From positions 1,054,001 through 1,118,000 of the forward strand of contig NZ_CP108488.1 in the NCBI RefSeq assembly GCF_035987325.1: 64,000 nucleotides of DNA, read 5' to 3'. Shown in pieces: positions 58,070 to 64,000 of the stretch; positions within the stretch are counted from its first letter, which is position 1, and every line of letters begins with the position of its first letter. Made by a program: the position numbers and the translations under genes. This stretch comes from Streptomyces sp. NBC_01244 (GTDB lineage: Bacteria > Actinomycetota > Actinomycetes > Streptomycetales > Streptomycetaceae). The notes under the pieces are model-generated. The model made no database searches and was not told the origin of the DNA. It worked only from the letters and a program-made list of their open reading frames with translations.

Positions 58070-58624
58070 TTGAAGCCCCAGACCAGCAGCCCGACCTCGA
58101 ACGTAACGCCCATCAACCGGAATTCCCCGGGGGTTCCGACCCGTTGGAATATCGATCACCCCTGCGGCCACCAGGTCGAGCACGATCTCTCAAACCGCCC
58201 TGCCGACAAACGCGCCGGTCTCGCCCGATGGCTCGGCACGAAGGACTGCACAGCCTGCTGGAAGGCCGCTCGCGACGGCGACACCGAGAGCCGGGAAGCC
58301 TGGCTCGCCGGGAAGCGCGCCGAGGAGCAAGCAGCCGCCGACGAGTGGGCTGCCAAGTTCTCGATGCCCCCGCTGGAAGGGCCCGAGCGGGCTCTGGCGT
58401 GGGGTGAGCGCAGCCGACATCAGCTGGTCACCGCTGCGTACGAGGGTCTGGTGGTCGAAGGGTCCTGGGACGAATCCGAGTGGGCCACGCTGGAGGAAGC
58501 CGTCCGCGGCATCCGCCGGGCAGGCTGGTGGATCGACCAGCGCGACGCCGAGGGGAGCGACCTCCCCGAGCTCGTCGAAGCCGCCTCCGACACCGACCGC
58601 GGCAACGAGAACCCCCACCTGTAG
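58070..58624 (+). CDS. Hypothetical protein with Cys/His motif
   Basis: A 184-aa protein, TTG start. The N-terminal part has HPCGHQVEHDL and, later, KDCTACWKAA, a C-x2-H ... C-x2-C arrangement that could hold zinc. A long helical region (GDTESREAWLAGKRAEEQAA) and an acidic C-terminus follow. Its position, just after the VWA gene, makes it part of the transfer tail. No family is recognised. Confidence 0.6.
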   Translation: MKPQTSSPTSNVTPINRNSPGVPTRWNIDHPCGHQVEHDLSNRPADKRAGLARWLGTKDCTACWKAARDGDTESREAWLAGKRAEEQAAADEWAAKFSMPPLEGPERALAWGERSRHQLVTAAYEGLVVEGSWDESEWATLEEAVRGIRRAGWWIDQRDAEGSDLPELVEAASDTDRGNENPHL

Positions 58625-58644
58625 CCGCTTCTATCGCACATTCC

Positions 58645-58672
58645 GCGAATTCGATAATCCGGGATTCTCCGC
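58645..58672. promoter_or_regulatory. Operator-like element inside the transfer tail
   Basis: GCGAATTCGATAATCC followed by GGGATTCTCCGC. It shares GAATTCGATAA with 37360-37372 and GAATTC-N9-GGATTC with the reverse complement of 40665-40690. It lies 56 bp upstream of ATG 58728, suggesting an internal promoter. Confidence 0.45.
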
Positions 58673-58727
58673 ACCATTGAAGTAATCCCCACCGCCACCC
58701 GGCACCCATTCGCGGAAGGACCCGTCC

Positions 58728-59159
58728 ATGCCCGAAGCTGTTCCCCGCCCGCCCTACGCCACGCCCCAGGACGCGCTCACTCCCAACCGCGACATCACCC
58801 ACGGCCACTTCGCCCCCGGAGACCGAGTCGTCATCATCCACGGCGTGGCGGGGGACAGCCTCTACGGCGACGCCGTCACCGTCGTAGCCCCCTCCTGGCA
58901 CACCCCCACCGACGAGGACGGCTGGCGGCTGCGCAACCCGCTCGGCGGCCAGCACACCTTCGTCACCGGCCACCCGCGCTACCTCATCCACCTGGACCGG
59001 CACTGCCCGGACTGCCTGATCCACATGCGGGCCCTGGAGGAACTCCTCCTGCCACGCCTCTCCTCAGCAGACGAGAACACCGAGATCGACTGCGGGTGGT
59101 ACAGCCTGACCGCACTCGACCAGCTCGTCCACGTCGCCGACGCCAAGCAGGGCCTGTGA
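58728..59159 (+). CDS. Hypothetical protein with CxxC motif
   Basis: A 143-aa protein. AAGGAC precedes ATG 58728. A beta-rich front (GDRVVIIHGVAGDSLYGDAV) resembles an SH3-like barrel. RHCPDCLIHMRALEELLLPR follows as a possible metal-binding hook. The stop overlaps the next start (GTGA). No family is recognised. Confidence 0.6.
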   Translation: MPEAVPRPPYATPQDALTPNRDITHGHFAPGDRVVIIHGVAGDSLYGDAVTVVAPSWHTPTDEDGWRLRNPLGGQHTFVTGHPRYLIHLDRHCPDCLIHMRALEELLLPRLSSADENTEIDCGWYSLTALDQLVHVADAKQGL

Positions 59160-60022
59160 TCCCCCGCGTACGACCCCGGCTCTTTCACGTCGAGGACGTC
59201 TTCGAGGATGCCCTCGGCCGGCCGGTACTCCACGTCGACGAGCTCACCGACTTCACCGTCGTGGCCCACGGGCCGGCCCTCAGCCAGCGACCGGTGCTGG
59301 AGGAGAACGCCCGCATGTGGAGTGCCGAGGACTGGGTCGAGCACCTCGAAGAACCCTTCCACGAGCACCCCTTCACCACCAGCCCGGGGGGTGACCGGCA
59401 CGCCGTCCTGCATCTGGAGGTCCGGCTCCACCCTCTTGACCGCCCACAGCATCCAGCTGCGTGGGAGCAGATCGCCGAGCGGCTGGCCCAGGCCTCGGGA
59501 ATCACCGCTCCCGCAGACGCCCCAGGATCCCGCTGGGTGGCCTTCCTCGGAGAATCGGGAACCCTGCACATCGTCGCCAACCTCATCCGCGCCGACGGCT
59601 CGTGGACCGAAGTACCTCACACCCTCGCGCGGACCCTCCTTGCCGAGGCACGACGTCTCGAACGCGACTTCGACCTCCACTCCCCGGCGCCGGACAGCGC
59701 ACCTCACGAGCCACCCGTCCACCTCGGAGCGGACACCAACCAGCTGCTCGCAGAACTGGCCGATCCCGACCGGGGGCTGCTGGCCAGAGCCACCCAAATC
59801 AGCGCCCGCACCTCCGAGGCCCTGTCCTATCGCTTCGGGCACACCAACGACATCAGCACTCGGATCGCGGCCGTCGTTACCCACCTGCGAGCACTGAACG
59901 CCGAGGTCACCACCATCGCCACCCTCGCCGGCCCTTCATGGACCCGTCCGCCCCAACCGCACATGCCCCGCGTACCGCCAGCTCCCACCCAGTCGAGCAT
60001 TCCCGGCCCGCGGGGACGCTGA
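59156..60022 (+). CDS. Relaxase-derived protein with degenerate catalytic site
   Basis: A 288-aa protein, GTG 59156 overlapping the upstream stop. Residues 83-150 (AVLHLEVRLHPLDRPQ, AWEQIAERLAQASGI, RWVAFLGESGTLHIVANLIR) align closely with the relaxase at 22489 (HVWHLSVRAAPED..., RHADDHIHIIATTVR). In this copy the histidines at positions 124 and 128 of the relaxase are replaced by G and T; only the last remains (LHI). The N-terminal Y-x-Y segment of the relaxase is also absent. It is probably a non-catalytic DNA-binding or regulatory relative. Its 3' end overlaps the next gene. Confidence 0.65.
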   Translation: MIPRVRPRLFHVEDVFEDALGRPVLHVDELTDFTVVAHGPALSQRPVLEENARMWSAEDWVEHLEEPFHEHPFTTSPGGDRHAVLHLEVRLHPLDRPQHPAAWEQIAERLAQASGITAPADAPGSRWVAFLGESGTLHIVANLIRADGSWTEVPHTLARTLLAEARRLERDFDLHSPAPDSAPHEPPVHLGADTNQLLAELADPDRGLLARATQISARTSEALSYRFGHTNDISTRIAAVVTHLRALNAEVTTIATLAGPSWTRPPQPHMPRVPPAPTQSSIPGPRGR

Positions 60023-60711
60023 CCCATCTGGAGCCCCCCATAGCCCTGTCCGACCGCGTCGTATACATAGCCCGCGATCCGCACTCCGCCGAAGTCATCG
60101 CCCGCGGCGGGGACGCGGAAGCCGAAGCAATACTGCAGCGCGCGAAGTTCATCAATGTGGTCCGCGCTCATGACCGCTATTACCGCCTGCCGTACGGCCT
60201 CGACGCTGAAGAGCAGCTTCACCTCTCCCAACGAGCGGTCGCACTGCTGAAGGCCGCCGGGTACGCCGTACAGCACGATCCCGATTTCGCCTCACACCAG
60301 GTGGCTTTCCACGACCTGACGCTCGGCGGGCAGGTCGCGAACCTCGCTCAGAGAATCCGGGACGCCCAGCACAGCGAGGACGCCACGGCCGCCCTGACCG
60401 AGCTTGTGGCTCCCGCAGACGGTGTCCTGCCGGCCGCAGCCGAGGTCCTCGAAGCAGCGGCCGAGTTCTTCGCCGGCCTCGGCGCAGACGCCGACCCCCA
60501 TCACGCCGCACGAATCCGCAGCCTCGCGGAGAAGATCGCGGTGGTCACCACCGAGATCTCCGCGTATCGCAACGCTCTCGCTGACCGGCACACCGCGCAC
60601 CCGCTCCGTCCGGCCTGCATCGGAGTCGAGAGCACCGAGCGTGAAGCCTCCGTCGTCTGCTCCTGTCCACCACCACCTTCCCCGGCTCCCGCAGTACGAC
60701 GCGGACGCTGA
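60019..60711 (+). CDS. Hypothetical protein with the shared mini-domain, CTG start
   Basis: A 230-aa protein. CTG 60019 overlaps the TGA of the upstream gene as CTGA, just like the ATGA couplings of its neighbours; no ATG/GTG/TTG lies nearby in frame. After VVYIARDPHSAEVIARGGDA comes the mini-domain: AILQRAKFINVVRAHDRYYR, LPYGLDAEEQLHLSQRAVAL, LKAAGYAVQHD. A long helical region and a disordered tail with CSCPPPP follow. Function unknown. Confidence 0.65.
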   Translation: MTHLEPPIALSDRVVYIARDPHSAEVIARGGDAEAEAILQRAKFINVVRAHDRYYRLPYGLDAEEQLHLSQRAVALLKAAGYAVQHDPDFASHQVAFHDLTLGGQVANLAQRIRDAQHSEDATAALTELVAPADGVLPAAAEVLEAAAEFFAGLGADADPHHAARIRSLAEKIAVVTTEISAYRNALADRHTAHPLRPACIGVESTEREASVVCSCPPPPSPAPAVRRGR

Positions 60712-60738
60712 ACTCCCCCACCACGCACAAGGTTCCCC

Positions 60739-61491
60739 ATGCCCTCACCCCGCCGGCGCGATGACCTCGCCGCCTTCGCCGTCTCCCTCGCCACCCGCCT
60801 GCCAGGCCCGACCTGGACCAGCACGTACACCCGCCACGCCACGTATACCGATCAGATCCCGACGACCAACTCGCTGTGGGACATCGGTGCCATCAGATAC
60901 GCGGCCTCCAACTTCGTCCTTGGCCACCAGGCGGTCCTCAGCCGTGCCGACGGAGCCCGCCTGCTCGTCTTCGACCGACCCATGCTGCCCCGCCAGTTCA
61001 TGATCGGAGCCTTGGAACCGGATGCCGCTCCGGACGCCTTCCACAAGGTGGAGGAGCCCAACGGCATCACCGTCCCCGCAGAACCGGCCCGCGCGGCCTC
61101 ACAGGTCAGCCGGCGACTCGTGCCCCGGTACGAAGCAGCCCTGCAGCAGGTCAGGCGAAACACGGAGCACCCCGTCCCCCGCCGTCCGGTGCCACCCCTG
61201 CTCACTGGGCGGGTCAGCATGGCTTGGTATCCCGACGGAGTCGTGGGCGCGGTATCAGGAGCGGAGGGCGCCGCCGACGTCCTGTACGGATCCGGCTTCC
61301 AGTTCCATCCGTACGACCGGATGTTCGTGCTACCAGCCGCGTACGGCGACCGTGAGCAGATCGCCCGCATCCACCTTGCCTCGCAGCGCCTGGAGCGTCT
61401 GGGTATCGGTGTCGTTGTCCGTCCCCTGCTCACCTCCAACCCGGCACGGCCAGCCGCCCTCGGCCCTGGCGTCCCAGTCCGAAGCCGGTGA
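60739..61491 (+). CDS. Hypothetical protein with the shared mini-domain, paralogue of 52096
   Basis: A 250-aa protein. RLLVFDRPMLPRQFMIGALE and GITVPAEPARAASQVSRRLV align with the 52096 protein. The C-terminal part carries the mini-domain: VLYGSGFQFHPYDRMFVLPA, then IHLASQRLERLGIGVVVRP. ATG 60739 with AAGGTT upstream. Its presence twice in the tail shows an internal duplication. Function unknown. Confidence 0.62.
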   Translation: MPSPRRRDDLAAFAVSLATRLPGPTWTSTYTRHATYTDQIPTTNSLWDIGAIRYAASNFVLGHQAVLSRADGARLLVFDRPMLPRQFMIGALEPDAAPDAFHKVEEPNGITVPAEPARAASQVSRRLVPRYEAALQQVRRNTEHPVPRRPVPPLLTGRVSMAWYPDGVVGAVSGAEGAADVLYGSGFQFHPYDRMFVLPAAYGDREQIARIHLASQRLERLGIGVVVRPLLTSNPARPAALGPGVPVRSR

Positions 61492-61530
61492 CCTCACCCC
61501 ACAGACCCATCCTGAGAGAGGACAGCCCTT

Positions 61531-61908
61531 CTGAACCACGCTGACGAATTCGGCACCGACCTTGAGATCTACCGGCACTACTCCGACAAGGCCGTCTACG
61601 CCGACACCCGCACGGGAGCCCCCGAGCGCCTGCTGAAGCTGCTGGATGCCCAGGGCTTCGAGCGGAACATCCTGCCGCCCCTCTACGTGTGGCACCGGCT
61701 CCCCGACGCCCTCAGCCCTGACGAGGAACGGCAGCACGCGACCCGCGCCATGGCCGCCGGGACGAAGGCCGGCTACCGGGTCAACATCGCCCCCGAACTC
61801 TTCGACGAGGCGACCTACTCCGAGGCCATGACCGCCCGGAATGGCCCAGTGCCGCATCCGCCACGAGGCCTCCCTGCGCCGGGCGCCGCCCCACGCCGGC
61901 GTTCCTGA
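61531..61908 (+). CDS. Hypothetical protein with the shared mini-domain, CTG start
   Basis: A 125-aa protein from CTG 61531, preceded by GAGAGAGGACAG; no ordinary start codon lies in frame before the domain. The domain reads LLKLLDAQGFERNILPPLYV, WHRLPDALSPDEERQHATRA, GTKAGYRVNIAPELFD. It sits 40 bp after the previous gene. Function unknown. Confidence 0.55.
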   Translation: MNHADEFGTDLEIYRHYSDKAVYADTRTGAPERLLKLLDAQGFERNILPPLYVWHRLPDALSPDEERQHATRAMAAGTKAGYRVNIAPELFDEATYSEAMTARNGPVPHPPRGLPAPGAAPRRRS

Positions 61909-61923
61909 CGTGCTGGAGACCCG

Positions 61924-62148
61924 ATCACCTCAACACCCAACCCCGTCCTGCCTCCTCCGATCTCCGTCCGGCGCAGACCCCGGCTCGCCTTCCTCCTCAT
62001 CCGCCGCTACCTGAAGGACTGCACCTTCGGCAGCGACCACCGCCCCACCCCGAGAACGGCGAAGACCCCCTTCGACGCAGGCGGCGGGAGCCGCCGCCGC
62101 TCCCCGCGCTGCAGTCCCGGGCAGCACCCCGTTCACCCCGATGCCTGA
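61924..62148 (+). CDS. Small basic protein, possible ATC start
   Basis: An open 74-residue frame immediately after the previous stop, in the same frame. It has good codon bias and starts TSTPNPVLPPPISVRRRPRL, then AFLLIRRYLKDCTFGSDHR. The only start-like codon is ATC 61924, with GGAG five bases upstream. AUC is a very rare but documented initiator. The alternative is that this is a non-translated spacer. Confidence 0.4.
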   Translation: MTSTPNPVLPPPISVRRRPRLAFLLIRRYLKDCTFGSDHRPTPRTAKTPFDAGGGSRRRSPRCSPGQHPVHPDA

Positions 62149-62159
62149 AAGGAGGCCGC

Positions 62160-62549
62160 TTGTTCAACGTCACCGCGCAGGACCTCAATGACTTCCGTCC
62201 CACCCTCGCCGCCCTGGCTGCACAACTGGACGAAGGACTACCCGCCGAGGACGCCGCAGCACTGCTGGCACCCGTCTTCGAGATTGACGACGGGCTGCTC
62301 TACCAGGTCAGCAACGTCCTGGGAGCGGTCAGCCGGATGGCCAAGCGATCCCAGGACGCCGGCGTCGAAGACGCTGACATCTGGCGAGACCTCGCCAACT
62401 CCCGCGACGCAATGTTCCGCCAAGCAGAGAAGCTCCTCGGCACCGAAGCCGAGATCGCCCAGTGGCCAGCCTGCGAACCCGCTCCGGCCAAGCCCGCCAC
62501 CGCCTTCGCGCCTCCCCCGCCGGCCCCGCTGACTGGGCGGGGCCGATGA
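62160..62549 (+). CDS. Small helical protein, first of a duplicated pair
   Basis: A 129-aa protein, TTG start with AAAGGAGG upstream. It is helical: QDLNDFRPTLAALAAQLDEG, DDGLLYQVSNVLGAVSRMAK, ADIWRDLANSRDAMFRQAEK. It ends in a Pro/Ala tail. The same design (LLKLTAHLRSG, DEDHGVLVRLSEALRATSRY) occurs in the gene at 63377, and both are followed by a DUF317 gene. Function unknown. Confidence 0.62.
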   Translation: MFNVTAQDLNDFRPTLAALAAQLDEGLPAEDAAALLAPVFEIDDGLLYQVSNVLGAVSRMAKRSQDAGVEDADIWRDLANSRDAMFRQAEKLLGTEAEIAQWPACEPAPAKPATAFAPPPPAPLTGRGR

Positions 62550-63355
62550 GCCGGCAGTGGAAGGGGTGGGGACCGGGAGCCGAGCTCCCTGAGCAGCACT
62601 ACCTCATCGAGCCCCGCCACCTGGCCGGGGGCGGCGACATCCGGCACGTCACCGAATACCTCCGTGCCAGCGGATGGGCCGACAGGACGCCCCGCGCCGG
62701 TACTCCGGTCGTCTTCGACAGCCCCGACCAGGCCGTCCGGATCGGGTACAGCGTCGCCGCCACGCCCCCGGGCTGGACGGTCTCCGGTCGAGCCACCCCG
62801 GAACAGGACGCATGGCATGTGACCCTCACCGCATACGTTCCCGTCGAGATCATCGCGGGGTTCACCGACGCGCTGACGCAGCCCCGCCCGGCGCACGCCC
62901 CGAACGTGTGGGCGCCGTTGGAGGAGCAGAACTGGGCGACCGCCCGCGGGAAGCACTTCACCGCGACCAGCCCGGACGGCGACGCCTGGATCCAGTTCCA
63001 CCAGAGCGGGCCGGGCAAGGCGCACTGGTGGGCCGGCGCCCGAACCGAACACGGACGGGCCTGGGACGCCGTGTTCTCCCAGACCACCCCAATGCATCTA
63101 GTCCAGGAGTTCGCCACCGCCCTCGCCGACCCCCAGCCTGTCATGCGGCCACGAGGCCACGTACCGGCCACCGACAGGATCCGCACCACCTCGGTGTCCG
63201 TCCTGCCCTCCCATCTCGCCGCCTGGAAACAGGCGCGCGTCACCGCCGCCCGCTCCGCGACCTGGGCCAGGAACGCGTGGGCCGCCCGCCAGCCTCGCAA
63301 GGCCGCACCCCGCGCCCACACCTCCCGGAGCGGCGCCGCAGCCGGCCGCCGTTAA
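62546..63355 (+). CDS. DUF317-domain protein
   Basis: A 269-aa protein with two DUF317 units. The first opens YLIEPRHLAGGGDIRHVTEY. The first closing helix is VPVEIIAGFTDALTQ, and the second is TPMHLVQEFATALADPQPVM. The tail is basic (ARSATWARNAWAARQPRKAA). ATG 62546 overlaps the upstream stop by ATGA, forming a 'helical protein + DUF317' module. Confidence 0.8.
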   Translation: MSRQWKGWGPGAELPEQHYLIEPRHLAGGGDIRHVTEYLRASGWADRTPRAGTPVVFDSPDQAVRIGYSVAATPPGWTVSGRATPEQDAWHVTLTAYVPVEIIAGFTDALTQPRPAHAPNVWAPLEEQNWATARGKHFTATSPDGDAWIQFHQSGPGKAHWWAGARTEHGRAWDAVFSQTTPMHLVQEFATALADPQPVMRPRGHVPATDRIRTTSVSVLPSHLAAWKQARVTAARSATWARNAWAARQPRKAAPRAHTSRSGAAAGRR

Positions 63356-63376
63356 CCACCTCACCACAGGACGCAC

Positions 63377-63724
63377 ATGCCCGACAGCACCACCGACATC
63401 ACGCCCGAGCAGCTCCAGGAGGCCGCGAACACACTCCTGAAGCTCACCGCACATCTGCGATCGGGCCCCGCCCCCGAACAGGCCCTGGACCTGGCTGCCG
63501 TCCTCCTCGACGAGGACCACGGAGTCCTCGTCCGCCTCTCCGAAGCCCTCCGAGCGACCTCCCGCTACCTGGTCCAGCAGGCACCCGTCCCATGGAGCCC
63601 GCAGGTCGAACACACCGTCCAGTGGCTCACCCTTGCGGCTAACGACATCCAGGACTGGACCATCCTTCACTTCGACGTCAGCCGGCTGCGCAAGACTCCC
63701 TTCCGGGGCCAGAGCATCCCGTGA
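63377..63724 (+). CDS. Small helical protein, second of a duplicated pair
   Basis: A 115-aa helical protein, ATG 63377: LQEAANTLLKLTAHLRSGPA, LDLAAVLLDEDHGVLVRLSE, ALRATSRYLVQQ. Similar in design to the protein at 62160. It is coupled to a DUF317 gene by GTGA. Function unknown. Confidence 0.62.
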   Translation: MPDSTTDITPEQLQEAANTLLKLTAHLRSGPAPEQALDLAAVLLDEDHGVLVRLSEALRATSRYLVQQAPVPWSPQVEHTVQWLTLAANDIQDWTILHFDVSRLRKTPFRGQSIP

Positions 63725-64000
63725 ACGAGGACCTGCGAGCCTTCATCGAAGACAAGAAGGGCAAGTTCCACTGCGAGGTCAGCCCCCGCCACCTGGCCGG
63801 TGCGGGGGACCCCCGGCACATCACGCACAGCCTGCGCGCGGCGGGCTGGAAGCACGATGGTGACCGCGGTCTCCCGCAGGTTTCCCTGACGAGCCCCGAC
63901 CGCTCGCTGGGTCTCGTCCTCGACCCCTTCTCACCACACCAGGCATGGTCGGTGGGCAGCGCCCTGATGTTCGTGCCCGGCTACTGGCACGCCGGGTTCA
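63721..64000 (+). CDS. DUF317-domain protein (partial at right edge)
   Basis: GTG 63721 overlaps the upstream stop. The visible 93 residues are the first DUF317 unit: CEVSPRHLAGAGDPRHITHS, LRAAGWKHDGDRGLPQVSLT, then SPDRSLGLVLDPFSPHQAWS. The rest lies outside the window. It is the second copy of the helical-plus-DUF317 module. Confidence 0.8.
   Translation, partial: MNEDLRAFIEDKKGKFHCEVSPRHLAGAGDPRHITHSLRAAGWKHDGDRGLPQVSLTSPDRSLGLVLDPFSPHQAWSVGSALMFVPGYWHAGF

Overview
The window is high-GC actinobacterial DNA, almost certainly from Streptomyces or a close relative. Supporting evidence is the strong G/C third-position bias, the many GTG and TTG starts, and families such as WhiB, DUF317, DUF4913, DUF6087, SCO6880, MmyB-type regulators and an FxLD lanthipeptide locus. 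From about 2.3 kb to the right edge it reads as most of one large integrative and conjugative element, or an integrated plasmid, that moves by relaxase plus type IV secretion rather than by the single TraB pump of classical Streptomyces plasmids. No ribosomal RNA, complete tRNA, CRISPR array or insertion sequence was found.

Left edge (1-2.2 kb): the end of a thymidylate-synthase-like gene converges on a gene of the 5-hmdU kinase / thymine pyrophosphorylase helical-domain family, with a perfect terminator hairpin between them. This pairing suggests thymine hypermodification. A small hypothetical gene and a decayed gene follow. Integration module (2.3-3.8 kb): tyrosine integrase and an excisionase-like protein, then about 1.2 kb of non-coding or decayed DNA. 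Cargo 1 (5.0-12.5 kb): an FxLD class I lanthipeptide operon, read leftward as methyltransferase, precursor, LanB, LanC and a separate thiopeptide-type elimination-domain protein, flanked by a DUF6415 protein and an XRE regulator. Next come a thioesterase and an MmyB-like regulator (14.3-16.2 kb) and about 0.9 kb with paired hairpins that may hold a replication origin.

Replication and mobilisation (17-25.5 kb): a DnaD-like initiator, a DnaC-like loader, WhiB, a DUF2637 membrane protein, MobC, the relaxase and a lipoprotein. Two perfect inverted repeats inside the start of mobC are oriT candidates. Accessory region (25.6-41.5 kb, nearly all leftward): DUF317 proteins (one broken at a run of ten C), a sortase-type surface protein with SpaA-like repeats, an ATP-grasp ligase with an MFS exporter and two winged-helix regulators, three tandem small paralogues, a GNAT, a RelE/ParE-like protein coupled to DUF4913, and an orphan DNA methyltransferase.

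Transfer operon (42-64 kb, all rightward): cell-wall hydrolase, DUF6112 (pilin-like), a VirB8-like protein, TrbL/VirB6-like, SCO6880, VirB4-like ATPase and ParB, then a long tightly coupled tail of mostly unknown genes. The tail includes a MoxR-type AAA ATPase coupled to a HEAAH/VWA protein, a relaxase-derived protein that has lost its active-site histidines, at least six proteins sharing a short unnamed domain, and duplicated 'helical protein + DUF317' modules. Several tail genes appear to start at CTG, and one perhaps at ATC. A coupling ATPase (VirD4/TraG type) is not visible and would be expected beyond the right edge.
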